A DNA stretch of 64,000 bases from ZAX-1 sp046533095 (GTDB lineage Bacteria > Bacillota > Clostridia > Lachnospirales > Lachnospiraceae). Shown one piece after another: positions 26,048-34,554 of this stretch (position 1 is the stretch's first letter; every line of letters starts with the position of its first letter). The stretch lies in assembly GCA_046533095.1 (NCBI GenBank), contig JAJQRA010000031.1:62001-126000 (forward strand). Direction: 5' to 3'. A program made the position numbers and the translations under genes. The notes beneath the pieces were generated by a model. The model searched no databases, was not told the DNA's origin, and saw nothing but the letters and a program-made list of their open reading frames with translations.

Positions 26048-26982
26048 TGAATACTGTAGATTTTATCACACAATTATTTTTGTCAACCGTTCGTATGGCA
26101 ACGCCTTTACTGTTTGTTGCTATGGCTGAATTATATTCCGAGCGTGCCGGCCTTGTAAATATCGGCCTTGATGGCATCATGTCATTTGGCGCATTGATTG
26201 GATTTGTTGTAGGATACTTTACACACAATCCATGGCTTGGCGTTCTGGCCGGTGCCTGTGCCGGAGTCGCTGTTAACATGATTTATGCATATTGCACCAT
26301 CACCCTTTGTGCCGAACAAATCGTCTATGGTATGGCACTTAACATTTTAGCGCCGGCTTTGGCTTCCTTTATCTATCGAATGACGTTTTCCGATACGTCT
26401 TCCCTCATTGAAGGAACCGTTATGCATCCAATTGCGATTCCGGGATTATCAAGCATTCCTATCCTTGGGCCAATCTTTTTTAACCATAGCCTGCTTGTCT
26501 ACCTAGCTTATCTATTTGTCATATTTACATCCATCTTCTTTAGCAAGACAAAAGCAGGGCTTAACTACAAAGCAGTTGGCGAATTTCCACAAGCCGCCGA
26601 AACGTTAGGGATCAACGTTGTTGCCAAGAAATATTTAGCCAGTGCAATCTGTGGCGCACTTGCTGGAATCGGCGGTGCCTACCTAACACTTTGCTATACT
26701 AGTTCCTACTCCGAGGGAATCGTTGCAGGCCGTGGATTTATCGCGCTTTCGGCTGTTATCTTTGGACGTTGGATGCCAAGCGGCGTTCTGCTTGCTTGCC
26801 TGCTGTTTGGTTTTTGCGATGCCGCACAGATTCGCTTGCAGATTATGAGCCCGCAAACGCCCTACCAATTGCTGCAGATGATTCCTTATGTATTTACCCT
26901 ACTGGCCTTGATCGTATTCGGCATTAAAAAGAGTGGACCAAGAGCCAATGGCCAGCCGTATTTTAGGGAAAACAGGGCATAA
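26047..26982 (+). CDS. nupC: Nucleoside ABC transporter permease 2 (NupC/YufQ-like)
   Basis: The second permease, 311 residues, with eight or nine membrane segments. The hallmark is LVNIGLDGIMSFGAL near residue 35, and later GLNYKAVGEFPQAAETLGINV and GIGGAYLTLCYTSSYSEGIVAGRGFIALSAV, which match BPD_transp_2. The start ATG shares a base with the upstream stop. The downstream binding-protein gene is separated by a 519-bp region that contains a decayed copy of that gene's 3' end, so the operon probably suffered a rearrangement here. Confidence 0.92.
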   Translation: MNTVDFITQLFLSTVRMATPLLFVAMAELYSERAGLVNIGLDGIMSFGALIGFVVGYFTHNPWLGVLAGACAGVAVNMIYAYCTITLCAEQIVYGMALNILAPALASFIYRMTFSDTSSLIEGTVMHPIAIPGLSSIPILGPIFFNHSLLVYLAYLFVIFTSIFFSKTKAGLNYKAVGEFPQAAETLGINVVAKKYLASAICGALAGIGGAYLTLCYTSSYSEGIVAGRGFIALSAVIFGRWMPSGVLLACLLFGFCDAAQIRLQIMSPQTPYQLLQMIPYVFTLLALIVFGIKKSGPRANGQPYFRENRA

Positions 26983-27050
26983 CCTATCCTCATTTTTTTG
27001 GATAAGCCAGGTTGCCTCTATCATCAAAAGTACAGCCACCTGCAGTGATT

Positions 27051-27285
27051 GGATGATTGTTCCTTTCCCTTGTGGCCGCAAAGCAATTGAAGGCAATCTT
27101 TGAAATGGCTGTAGTCGGATGATTGTTCCTTTCACTATATAGCAGCAAAACAATCGAAGGCAATCTTTGAAACGGCTGTTTCCGTATTGGTACTGTCAGC
27201 ACAAAACTTGTTCCGGAAGATATGAAAACATAATCGCAAAAACTTGTGGAGCAAATCAAAGCCGGCGAGTTTATGAAATAGTAAA
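27051..27285 (+). pseudogene. Decayed duplicate of the 3' end of the nucleoside-binding protein gene
   Basis: Bases around 27125-27285 align with the last 40 or so codons of the gene at 27502-28557. AAAACAATCGAAGGCAATCT matches the segment for KTIEGDL, then CACAAAACTTGTTCCGGAAG matches TKLVPQD, and GAGCAAATCAAAGCCGGCGA matches EQIKAGE, ending in TAG. Frame-disrupting changes are present. A further partial copy (from 27051, period about 66) lies before it. It may be the remnant of an older binding-protein gene or a transposed tail. The rest of the gap (26983-27050, 27286-27501) is repeat-derived. Confidence 0.8.
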
Positions 27286-27367
27286 ACGATGATTAAGCTT
27301 GAAAACAGTTGTGTGCTGTGGTATATAGAACCTTTATCAAGAAAGTTGTAGCTATTTCACTCTACCC

Positions 27368-27452
27368 TTTGCGTTCATGGGGATTCAAAGTTTTAGGACT
27401 GTACCTGTTTTAAGAGGACAGTGCACCCCTTTTCGTTCATGAGGATACGAAA
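27368..27452 (+). repeat. Duplicated CGTTCATGxGGAT motif before the binding-protein gene
   Basis: CCCTTTGCGTTCATGGGGAT (near 27365) and CCCTTTTCGTTCATGAGGAT (near 27427) are diverged copies 62 bases apart. The sequence TACGAAATCGTTACA after the second also occurs near 34546. Confidence 0.55.
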
Positions 27453-27501
27453 TCGTTACAAAAACTTTTACAAACAACACATTCTTAAAAAGGAGAGCAT
27501 T

Positions 27502-28557
27502 ATGAAAAAGAAAAAATTATTATCACTTGTTGTTGCAGGCCTCTTGTCAATTTCCGTGTTAGCAGGCTGTGGCAGCACAGAACCAACAGAATCCGGTGAT
27601 TCTGCACCGGCAGCTACAGATGATGGCGCAGCCAGCGATGACGCCGCTAGCGATGATTCCACGAGTGGTGGTGGCGACTATACCGTTGCAATGATTTCCG
27701 ATACATCCGTATCAGACGGTGGCTGGGGTTCTAGCTGTTATCAGGCTATGCTTGATGCCGCAAAAGAAGCCGGTTGGGAAACTGTCTTTTCAGACGGTGT
27801 TGCCGCTTCTGACTATGCAACCGCTATCACAGAATATTGCGAGCAAGGCTGTCAGTTAATTTTCGCACCTGGCAACCAGTATTCAGATGCTGTTGACCAA
27901 GTTTCCGAAGATTTCCCGGACACCTATTTCTGTCTGCTCAATGGAACGATTGAAAAAGACAATGTAACATCTGTACTGCCCAATGCAACACAAATCGGCT
28001 ATATGGCAGGTGCACTTGCAGGCCTTTTAGACAAGACAGGCAATGTTGGCTTTATCGGCGGCGTAGAGCTTGATACAACAAAGGAAAAACTAGAATGCTA
28101 TACCGCAGCTGCCAAGAAAGTAAACCCGGACATTCAAGTTCAATCCGCTTATGCAGGTTCTTTCGATGATTCTGCAAAGGGAAAAGAAATTGCTTCCTCT
28201 ATGGTTTCTACTTATGATGTTGACGTATTCTTTGGTGATGCATCTGCCGTTGATAGTGGCGCACGCGAAGCAATCAAAGGGCAAGAAGGACGTTTTGGAG
28301 TTGGTCAGCCTGGTGATTTAGGCGGTGCAGACGATGAAGTTATCGCGAACAGTGTTGTTACGGATAATGCAGCTTTAGTTCTTGCTTGCATCAAAGATGT
28401 AGAAGCCGGAACTTATGGCAACAAAACAATTGAGGGCGACCTCGAAAACGGCTGTTTAAGCATTGGTACATTCAGCACCAAACTTGTTCCACAAGATATC
28501 CAGACACAGTATGAAGAAATTGTAGAACAAATCAAAGCCGGCGAATTTATTAAATAA
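27502..28557 (+). CDS. BMP-family nucleoside-binding lipoprotein
   Basis: An extracellular substrate-binding protein of 351 residues for the NupABC-type importer. It starts MKKKKLLSLVVAGLL with the lipobox SVLAGCGS near residue 20, and an Asp/Ser/Ala-rich linker follows. BMP-domain landmarks include VAMISDTSVSDGGWG, AGNQYSDAVDQVSEDFPDTYF, IGYMAGALAGLLDKTGNVGFIGGVE, AAKKVNPDIQVQSAYAGSFDD and IFFGD-like DVFFGDASAVDSGAREAI. I chose ATG 27502 because AAGGAGAG lies at the right distance; the upstream frame to 27421 is repeat-derived. A strong terminator follows. Ligand by family: nucleosides or, for PnrA-like members, purine nucleosides. Confidence 0.92.
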   Translation: MKKKKLLSLVVAGLLSISVLAGCGSTEPTESGDSAPAATDDGAASDDAASDDSTSGGGDYTVAMISDTSVSDGGWGSSCYQAMLDAAKEAGWETVFSDGVAASDYATAITEYCEQGCQLIFAPGNQYSDAVDQVSEDFPDTYFCLLNGTIEKDNVTSVLPNATQIGYMAGALAGLLDKTGNVGFIGGVELDTTKEKLECYTAAAKKVNPDIQVQSAYAGSFDDSAKGKEIASSMVSTYDVDVFFGDASAVDSGAREAIKGQEGRFGVGQPGDLGGADDEVIANSVVTDNAALVLACIKDVEAGTYGNKTIEGDLENGCLSIGTFSTKLVPQDIQTQYEEIVEQIKAGEFIK

Positions 28558-28560
28558 AGG

Positions 28561-28611
28561 AAAAAACCCTTCCATGTTTCGTGAAAAGCAATCCCATGGA
28601 AGGGTTTTTTT
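28561..28611 (+). terminator. Rho-independent terminator after the BMP gene
   Basis: AAAAAACCCTTCCATG pairs with CATGGAAGGGTTTTTT around an 18-base loop, with a T-run at the end. It can also act on transcripts from the opposite strand. The gap to 28790 shows no gene. Confidence 0.93.
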
Positions 28612-28790
28612 ACCTTATTTACGCATAAGAAAAACAGGCCATCGTATTCCCTGCATAGGTCGGATATTTCATTGTAGTGATTATATAAATTTGCACTTAA
28701 AAACGGCGAGTGGGATGACCGTTCGGACAATTTAGGCAACTATTTGGATGCACGAAAAAAGGATCATACAAATAGAATCCGGATTATTTT

Positions 28791-29714
28791 TTATGTATCA
28801 TTCAAACTTAGAAATGCGCCCAGATTCCCACGTTTCCCTTGGCTTGCACGATGAGAAAACAGTAATTTTGCGTTACAGCAAGTACATATATTTGTAGTTG
28901 CAATATTTGTGGGAATAACCCCTGCCTCTTCTAATACGATTTCATTGGCACGCCATAAATCAAGCTGATATTTTTTTAGAACTACATCTTGCTTCACTTT
29001 AGTTCCATCTATGCCTTCTGAAACTGCTTTTTCTTCCATCCTCTTTTCCCACAATAGTTCCTCTGCCTTAGATTTAAATTCTTCCAGGAACTGTTCTGCT
29101 ACTTCCTCTCCTACTTCATAACAATCCCGGCAGATAGAAGGGCCTATCGCGCACATTAGGTCTTCTGCCCTTGTACCGTATGCCTTCCTCATTGCCTCTA
29201 TCGTAGCACGCCCCATCCTGTTTCGTGTTCCCCGCCACCCCGAATGGCTTAAGCCGATTGCTTTGTTTACCGGATCTAAAAAATAAAGCGGTACACAGTC
29301 TGCGTAGAACGTTGCGAGCACAAGCCCCGGTACATTCGTTATTAATCCGTCCACGTCAAAAAAATTTTTTTTCTTAGTAATCCCATGACCGGCATCCGAT
29401 TCCGTAACCGCACGTATATTTGTTGTATGGGTTTGATCTGCAAATACAAATTTATTATAATCTACATTCATTGCATCGGCAATCCGCCTAAAATTTTCCT
29501 TTACTGATTCCGTCTGATCCCCTCTAGTAAAACTTAGATTCATGGAAGCGTATATTCCCTCACTGCATCCTCCCCTACGGGTAGTAAAGCAATGCTTCAC
29601 GAATCCAGTATCTGAAAAACCCTTATAAATCAACAATGGCACCGACAAGTCTAATCTTACCTTGTACTCTCTTAATGTTAGTATTTCTTCTTGGTTCTTT
29701 TTTATAAATTCCAT
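28791..29714 (-). CDS. pgeF: YfiH/PgeF-type purine nucleoside phosphorylase-laccase domain protein
   Basis: A member of the cytoplasmic Cu-oxidase_4 family (YfiH/YlmD), which has purine nucleoside phosphorylase, adenosine deaminase or peptidoglycan-editing activity. The metal-site pattern is visible: a histidine in the FADQTHTTNIRAV region, the cysteine in FYADCVPLYFLD, and the histidine in LSHSGWRGT. IGPSICRDCYEVGEEV and LFSHRASQGKRGN are also typical. At 307 residues it is slightly long because of a charged insertion around residues 215-250 (SKAEELLWEKRMEEKAV). The ATG at 29714 follows GAGGG. It is downstream of yraN in the same direction, separated by the dispersed element at 29800. Confidence 0.9.
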   Translation of the reverse strand: MEFIKKNQEEILTLREYKVRLDLSVPLLIYKGFSDTGFVKHCFTTRRGGCSEGIYASMNLSFTRGDQTESVKENFRRIADAMNVDYNKFVFADQTHTTNIRAVTESDAGHGITKKKNFFDVDGLITNVPGLVLATFYADCVPLYFLDPVNKAIGLSHSGWRGTRNRMGRATIEAMRKAYGTRAEDLMCAIGPSICRDCYEVGEEVAEQFLEEFKSKAEELLWEKRMEEKAVSEGIDGTKVKQDVVLKKYQLDLWRANEIVLEEAGVIPTNIATTNICTCCNAKLLFSHRASQGKRGNLGAFLSLNDT

Positions 29715-29799
29715 GTCATACCCTCGTTCATCACTACCGCATCGCTCTCTGTGCGTATCCCTTTTGTCAAGCTCTGCTACTACATGAATGCCAATAAAC

Positions 29800-29942
29800 G
29801 TTACGATTCACAGCTAGCTGTGAAAGTAGCGTTTATGTACACAAACTGCACAAAGAACGTGCAATTTGGCACATCAAACCCTTGCACTTTTATGCAAAAA
29901 ACGCACAAAAGTGACTTCGTGGTAATGGGCTGTGAATCGTAG
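29800..29942. mobile_element. MITE-like dispersed element with inverted ends and 9-bp flanking repeat
   Basis: The element starts TTACGATTCACAGC (29801-29814) and ends with its near-exact inverse GCTGTGAATCGTAG (29929-29942). The 9-bp sequence CCAATAAAC flanks it on both sides (29791-29799 and 29943-29951), as expected for a target-site duplication. The inner 125 bases align without gaps to 38484-38609 on the other strand. No transposase is encoded. The ends pair with each other, so a transcript would fold back. Confidence 0.75.
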
Positions 29943-29957
29943 CCAATAAACTATATT

Positions 29958-30320
29958 TTATTCCCGATAAGGAAATGCATTTTCTATATGGTGTACTTTA
30001 TCTTTCAAAATTGCCAGCACATCAAAACGGCAGGGCGTATCTTGCGGATAGCCTTTCCGCAGACAATAAAAAGCGGCTGTTTTACATAACCGCTTTTGTT
30101 TTTTTATATCTATCACTTCTAGGGGATGCCCGCCCCTCTCGTCGGAGCGGTATTTTACTTCTACAAAAATAAGATATTTCCCTTGTCGCACGATCAGGTC
30201 AATTTCTCCAAAAGGGCTATAAAAGTTTTGCTGTACGATTTTATAGCCCTTTTGCCCGAAATAAGCTGCTGCTTGTTTTTCATAATATATCCCTGTTTCC
30301 TTACTCGTGTTTTTCATCAT
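29958..30320 (-). CDS. YraN family protein (UPF0102)
   Basis: A 120-residue protein of the YraN family, which has a restriction-endonuclease-like fold and unproven function, thought to be DNA-related. Landmarks are E-KQAAAYFGQKGYKIVQQNF, then FGEIDLIVRQGKYLIFVEVKYR with the Glu-Asp-Glu-x-Lys nuclease-like residues, and CRFDVLAI near the end. ATG 30320 and the immediately following ATG 30317 are both possible; AGGAATGC lies upstream. The first codons (KNTSKETG) are duplicated upstream with period about 34. The gene follows the FlhB-like gene in a minus-strand series with rnhB, as in many Clostridia. Confidence 0.88.
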   Translation of the reverse strand: MMKNTSKETGIYYEKQAAAYFGQKGYKIVQQNFYSPFGEIDLIVRQGKYLIFVEVKYRSDERGGHPLEVIDIKKQKRLCKTAAFYCLRKGYPQDTPCRFDVLAILKDKVHHIENAFPYRE

Positions 30321-30352
30321 GCATTCCTGTTTCCTTACTCGTGTTTCTCAAT
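30292..30352 (-). repeat. 34-bp tandem duplication over the yraN start
   Basis: CCTGTTTCCTTACTCGTGTTT is present at 30292 and again at 30326 (period 34). The copy within the gene encodes its first residues. The upstream copy extends to the end of the FlhB-like gene and includes a decoy start. Confidence 0.85.
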
Positions 30353-30636
30353 CATTGGCCTACCTTACTTTTCATTTTGTCCATATCACTCACAAATACC
30401 AAAATCTCCGCTACTACTTCATAAAGCTCCGGTGGAATCCTATCTCCGATGTCAAGCTTTGAAAGAGTCGCCGCCAATTTATCATCTTTGTAAAAAGGGA
30501 TATCTTCCTCTTTTGCCTTTTCAATAATTTTCTCTGCGATGAGCCCCTTTCCTGCCGCAATAATTTTAGGAGCCGTTTCCCCCGCCTCATAAGAAAGGGC
30601 AACCGCTGTTTTTGGTTTTTCCACTTTTATACTCAT
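30352..30636 (-). CDS. FlhB/EscU C-terminal-domain-like protein
   Basis: A short cytoplasmic protein of 94-96 residues resembling only the C-terminal domain of FlhB-type export proteins (KPKTAVALSYEAGETAPKIIAAGKGLIAEKIIEKAKEEDIPFYKD then PPELYEVVAEILVFV). The self-cleavage NPTH motif is not present, and no membrane segments exist. Such free-standing FlhB-like proteins occur next to yraN and rnhB in many Clostridia and Bacilli (YlqH type), so this is a normal context, not a flagellar locus. ATG 30636 follows GGAAGGA by six bases; ATG 30642 is also in frame. The function is unknown. Confidence 0.85.
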   Translation of the reverse strand: MSIKVEKPKTAVALSYEAGETAPKIIAAGKGLIAEKIIEKAKEEDIPFYKDDKLAATLSKLDIGDRIPPELYEVVAEILVFVSDMDKMKSKVGQ

Positions 30637-30726
30637 GCCCATTCCTTCCTAACATCTTCCTTGTACGTTTCGCTTTCGTCCATGCTTGGTATATGAAAGG
30701 ATCGAAACATCTTAAAATCTCTCCTT

Positions 30727-32325
30727 CTATTTTGCCCTGACGTTCTTCGCTACGCTCCATGCGCTATAGAGTTTTGTATTCTTTCCATCCAATTTCACGT
30801 TCTTGTAGGCGCGTACCCTTACATAATAAATCTTGCCCTCTGTCAACTTTGTAATGCTTTTTGATGTCGTTGCCTTCTTGCTGATCGGGACTGACGTTAC
30901 ACCTTTTTTGAAATGCTTGTCTGTAGAATACTGCATCTGGTAACCCGTAGCTTTGGTATCCTTCGTCCATTGCACAGTCAATCTTCCATCTTTTACAGCC
31001 GATACGTCCTTTATAGCCTGTTTCTTTGGTTTGACCGTTATGAGAATTTTTTCGCTCTTTGCTTTGGTGGTGCCTGTTTTGGCAATTTTCACCGTTATGA
31101 TCGTATATCCAGGACCTTTCATCGTTACTTTACCGTTATTTTTGTCTATCGTTGCAACTTTTGTATTAGAACTGGTGTACGTCGGCTTGGTACCACCTGC
31201 TGTTAAGGTTGTCTTAACCGTAAATGCTTTGTCTGTAGCGGCCTTTTTGTATGTCTTTGCATAGGTAGTCTTTGTATTGGTATCCGTATCCGAAGATCCA
31301 TCTGCAATTGAAAAAAAGTTGACCGTATAGGATACTGCCGAAGATATGCCGGAAATACTTACATCAAAGGTATCGCCGTGTGCATAGGTAATATTATTCG
31401 GTCTAAAAATGATACAGCCGGTTGCACCATATCCGCTATTGTCTACATTGAAATATCCATCTGTCGTTTTATTTTTGCTAAATGTCCACGTCTTCCCATC
31501 CGACTTGCGTTTCAGCGTAACCTTAGCCTTATCAATATCCACCGGTGTTCCAAGCGACACCGTCCATGGATATATGCTTCCGAAATATTCAACCGGCATA
31601 TTTTGAGCCGGCCATGCCACACCTTGATAGGTAGATGCGCGTCTGGTATCAAGCGCATACATCGCATAATAAGACGTGTACCAATCTAGTTGCCCTGCTA
31701 CCATGCCAAAACCGGTCTGTGCCATGGCAGGATTCAACACCCATCTGCGATGGCCAACGCGACTGATATTTGACGCATCTCCATCTTCCATCCATCCTTT
31801 TACCATCCTTTGGTTTAAAGTATGGTATCCGGGCATGTTTGCTGAACTTGCCGCGTAGGCGATGTTTGAATGGCTTGCACCTTCGTACCCTAATTGATAC
31901 AATCCATTACTTATACCGGAAGGCTTTGCCGGGGTATGGGATAGGGTATCATTCACATAATTTAGCAGCGCAGCTGCCTGTGCTTGTTTATTATAGTCCG
32001 TATTAAGCGTTACATCATCATCAATTCCTGCGATATAGCGCATCTGGTTTAGCATATTCAATGCCGACTTTAAGGAGCCTAAAGTCAGTGTACCCGCACT
32101 ATATGGTGCGCTTGTCTTCGGTTTCGTACCGTAAGTAGTCGGATCCTCCACTTTTGCTCCATTTGACTTGATATACGCCTTAATCTCCGCCTGCGTATGC
32201 GTCTCGACATTGATCCCCGATGCAGCCGCATCCGCTTTCATGGCAAACAGCGGAACTGTCGCCATTACAATTACTGCACTAAGCAACAAGCTCAGAATTT
32301 TTGCATAAATACTTCTTGTCCTCAT
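30727..32325 (-). CDS. Secreted CAP-domain protein with Ig-like and fibronectin III modules
   Basis: A 532-residue surface or secreted protein. A signal peptide (about 1-36) ends near MKADAAA. A CAP/SCP domain (about 75-200) includes LNQMRYIAGIDDD, an HTPAKP segment and VGHRRWVLNPAMAQTGFG. A middle beta-rich region follows, then a BIG2-like Ig domain (YTSSNTKVATIDKNNGKVTMKGPGY) and a fibronectin III-like domain (LTVQWTKDTKATGYQMQYS..YYVRVRAYK). The last two modules also occur in the LRR protein at 58046. I chose ATG 32325 because of the signal peptide and AAAGGAAG upstream. No sortase motif is visible; the Ig-like modules may bind the wall or glycans. The partner of the CAP domain is unknown. 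Confidence 0.9.
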   Translation of the reverse strand: MRTRSIYAKILSLLLSAVIVMATVPLFAMKADAAASGINVETHTQAEIKAYIKSNGAKVEDPTTYGTKPKTSAPYSAGTLTLGSLKSALNMLNQMRYIAGIDDDVTLNTDYNKQAQAAALLNYVNDTLSHTPAKPSGISNGLYQLGYEGASHSNIAYAASSANMPGYHTLNQRMVKGWMEDGDASNISRVGHRRWVLNPAMAQTGFGMVAGQLDWYTSYYAMYALDTRRASTYQGVAWPAQNMPVEYFGSIYPWTVSLGTPVDIDKAKVTLKRKSDGKTWTFSKNKTTDGYFNVDNSGYGATGCIIFRPNNITYAHGDTFDVSISGISSAVSYTVNFFSIADGSSDTDTNTKTTYAKTYKKAATDKAFTVKTTLTAGGTKPTYTSSNTKVATIDKNNGKVTMKGPGYTIITVKIAKTGTTKAKSEKILITVKPKKQAIKDVSAVKDGRLTVQWTKDTKATGYQMQYSTDKHFKKGVTSVPISKKATTSKSITKLTEGKIYYVRVRAYKNVKLDGKNTKLYSAWSVAKNVRAK

Positions 32326-32465
32326 AATAAACTTCCTTTCTCCTCGCTCAATGCGCAAAATGCAACGGTAGCTATAGAACCAATTTGATGATGAGGGTGG
32401 TATAGGCAAACAGTTCTAAAGCACGTTCGTTGTGAGTGGTTTTCTTAGCAAATGCATCTGTTTTC

Positions 32466-34382
32466 CTATGCCTTTACATCAAAAGAATAGGAATACTTGT
32501 GTACTTTGCCTCCCGGCTGTTCTTGTTTCATAAAATCATCTACAAAATCTTTGGTTTTGGTTTTGGTTTGGTTTTCTACATTGATTTTGCAAGTATAGCC
32601 TTTTGCTTGTAAACGTTTGGCCAATTCGCCACTATGGTCTATAATCAAGCGAACTGCTGATTTGTCATCCATCTTAAAAGTAGCAGTTACATCAGTGCCC
32701 CGCATTGTTAGGTAGATATCCGTAGATCCTAAATTGTCCATATCCAAATGCAGAAGTGCAGTCAATTCCCCCTCTTTATCTCTTAAGTTTTTCTTATTTG
32801 TATACACATATAAATCGCTATGTGCATTTTGATTTTTCAGTTTTAGAGGAATTTGTACATAGTTGTACATTTGATTGATCTGGTTCATAAAATCCAGATT
32901 GCTCCGTACATTTTGTACCGTTTTTGAGAGTACCGAATCGCCTTTTCCGGTATTCTGCAACAAGATATCTAAACTCTCCATCTGCCGGTTAATCCGCTCA
33001 TACAATTCTTTGATTTTATTTTCTGACGCAAGCTCATCTGGCATTACGAGCCATTGCGTTTCAATTACATGCTTCATCAGCCCCTGGTATTCATCACCGT
33101 AAAAAAGTTTTTGTAAAGATGCACTGGAGAACCCTTTGCTCTCCTGCAACGCCTGTTGGATTGCATTTAAAAGTTCTGCGGAGCTTGCCGCTGTATTGAG
33201 TTGACCATCCCGAAAAATGACCGGATTCTCTTCCATCCCGGGAAATTCTTTTAACTGTGCCACCAATTCCGCTTGTTGGCTTTTTGTGAGGATATCTGCT
33301 ACCGAAACTCCCTTTTCCGTGTTTTTCTCCAGCTGCTGTACGTTTAAATCTTCCTGTGCCGCCTGCCCGATACGCTGATTGAAATCCGCATCATTTGTCA
33401 GCGGATTGGCAGTTACCTGATTTTGTATCGTTTGACCAATATCTGCCTCTAGCTGTCCTTGATTTTGCATTCCAGTGTCTGCCCCGGCATCCGGCTGTCC
33501 TTGGTTTTGCATTCCAGTGCCTACCCCGGCATCCGGCTGTCCTTGGTTTTGCATCGTTTGATCTAGGTTGGTATCGATCTGTGCACTGCCCAAATGCAAT
33601 CTGGCATCTGCTAATTGTCCAAGCTCACCTGTACCTACACCACCTACCGTTCCAAAAGAATCCGGCAAGATTCCTTGCTGTTGCCTTCCTGCACCCATAG
33701 GGCTATCAAATATATTGAAAAGCTGGCGCCAAAACACAAGCATTTCTTGTGGTGTTGCACCGGAGTTTTTCATCACGTTCGGCATTTCATCCATAAAATT
33801 ACGGAATTGGTCCAGCAGCATATGCTGATTCGCTCTATAGTTTTCAAACTGGCCAATAGAAGCACTGTCCACCTTTAAGTTCAACTTGCTCATCTGTACT
33901 AGCGTCGCAACATCGACCTTGCTGTAATTTAAAGATAATTTCAGCATATTGAGCAGGCTGTTTTTATCAATCGGCATCTGCTCTTTCACCATTTCACTCA
34001 CCATCGCAAGGTTTCTTTCATTTGGCTTTATTCCGGCTGCCTCTAATGCATTGCTAAGGGTGGCATTTTGTGCGCCGTCAACCGAAACGGGACGGATGAG
34101 AACCTGCGTTCCATCATTTGATTTTATTTCAAAAAGCATTGGTGCACCGGATTTTAAATTCACACCATTTTCCATTCGTGCGGTAATGCTTTGCCCATTG
34201 CTAAGCCCGATTGTGACCTGATCATTTTTAACTGCTGTTATCGTGCCTTCAAATATTTTTCCCGCTGTCAATTCTGACAAAGATGCGGTTAACGTCTGAG
34301 GGGTCCCTTTTATGGTGGCCACTGTTTGCCCACCTTGCAAATTGCTGTTTTGATATTGAGAAATTCTTTCTATAAATGGCAT
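32466..34382 (-). CDS. Flagellar hook-length-control-like (FliK-like) protein of unknown role
   Basis: A 638-residue cytoplasmic protein paired with the downstream FlhB-like gene. The C-terminal 130 residues (YVQIPLKLKNQNAHSDLYVYTNKK then LDMDNLGSTDIYLTMRGTDVTATF) have the pattern of FliK C-terminal domains. The N-terminal region holds a small beta-barrel-like segment (GKIFEGTITAVKNDQVTIGLSNG). Residues of about 275-330 are Gln/Asn/Gly-rich tandem repeats (MQNQGQPDAGVGTG and similar, coding region about 33400-33560). The start at ATG 34382 follows AGGTGA; a GTG at 34391 is also open. No other flagellar genes are nearby, so a non-flagellar role of the FliK/FlhB-like pair is likely. Confidence 0.75.
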   Translation of the reverse strand: MPFIERISQYQNSNLQGGQTVATIKGTPQTLTASLSELTAGKIFEGTITAVKNDQVTIGLSNGQSITARMENGVNLKSGAPMLFEIKSNDGTQVLIRPVSVDGAQNATLSNALEAAGIKPNERNLAMVSEMVKEQMPIDKNSLLNMLKLSLNYSKVDVATLVQMSKLNLKVDSASIGQFENYRANQHMLLDQFRNFMDEMPNVMKNSGATPQEMLVFWRQLFNIFDSPMGAGRQQQGILPDSFGTVGGVGTGELGQLADARLHLGSAQIDTNLDQTMQNQGQPDAGVGTGMQNQGQPDAGADTGMQNQGQLEADIGQTIQNQVTANPLTNDADFNQRIGQAAQEDLNVQQLEKNTEKGVSVADILTKSQQAELVAQLKEFPGMEENPVIFRDGQLNTAASSAELLNAIQQALQESKGFSSASLQKLFYGDEYQGLMKHVIETQWLVMPDELASENKIKELYERINRQMESLDILLQNTGKGDSVLSKTVQNVRSNLDFMNQINQMYNYVQIPLKLKNQNAHSDLYVYTNKKNLRDKEGELTALLHLDMDNLGSTDIYLTMRGTDVTATFKMDDKSAVRLIIDHSGELAKRLQAKGYTCKINVENQTKTKTKDFVDDFMKQEQPGGKVHKYSYSFDVKA

Positions 34383-34419
34383 GGCTTTCACCTGTCTTCG
34401 CTTATTAGAATATAAAAAT

Positions 34420-34525
34420 AGGTAGGAGATATGGCTGGATTTGGTTTTTTAACCCTCCCGTTGTAAACGAAAATCCAGTTGTAAAAATAGGTAGGAATAT
34501 GACTGGAATTTGGTCTTTTGCAACT
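34420..34525 (-). repeat. Diverged 60-bp tandem repeat between rnhB and the FliK-like gene
   Basis: TAAAAATAGGTAGGA followed by ATATGxCTGGAxTTTGG is present near 34421 and 34481. The rest of this spacer, up to 34554, holds AAAAGGAGGTAGTACGAAATC, a site-like sequence on the plus strand with no gene behind it. Confidence 0.65.
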
Positions 34526-34554
34526 TGATTTTAAAAGGAGGTAGTACGAAATCG

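Noticed and set aside
29691..29942. Small open frame over the dispersed element (83 residues)
   Set aside because: Most of it is repeat DNA, the change pattern against the second copy is not protein-like, and no ribosome binding site stands at its start.
30352..30642. Flagellar export gene flhB
   Set aside because: Only the C-terminal cytoplasmic domain is present, without membrane segments or the NPTH cleavage motif.
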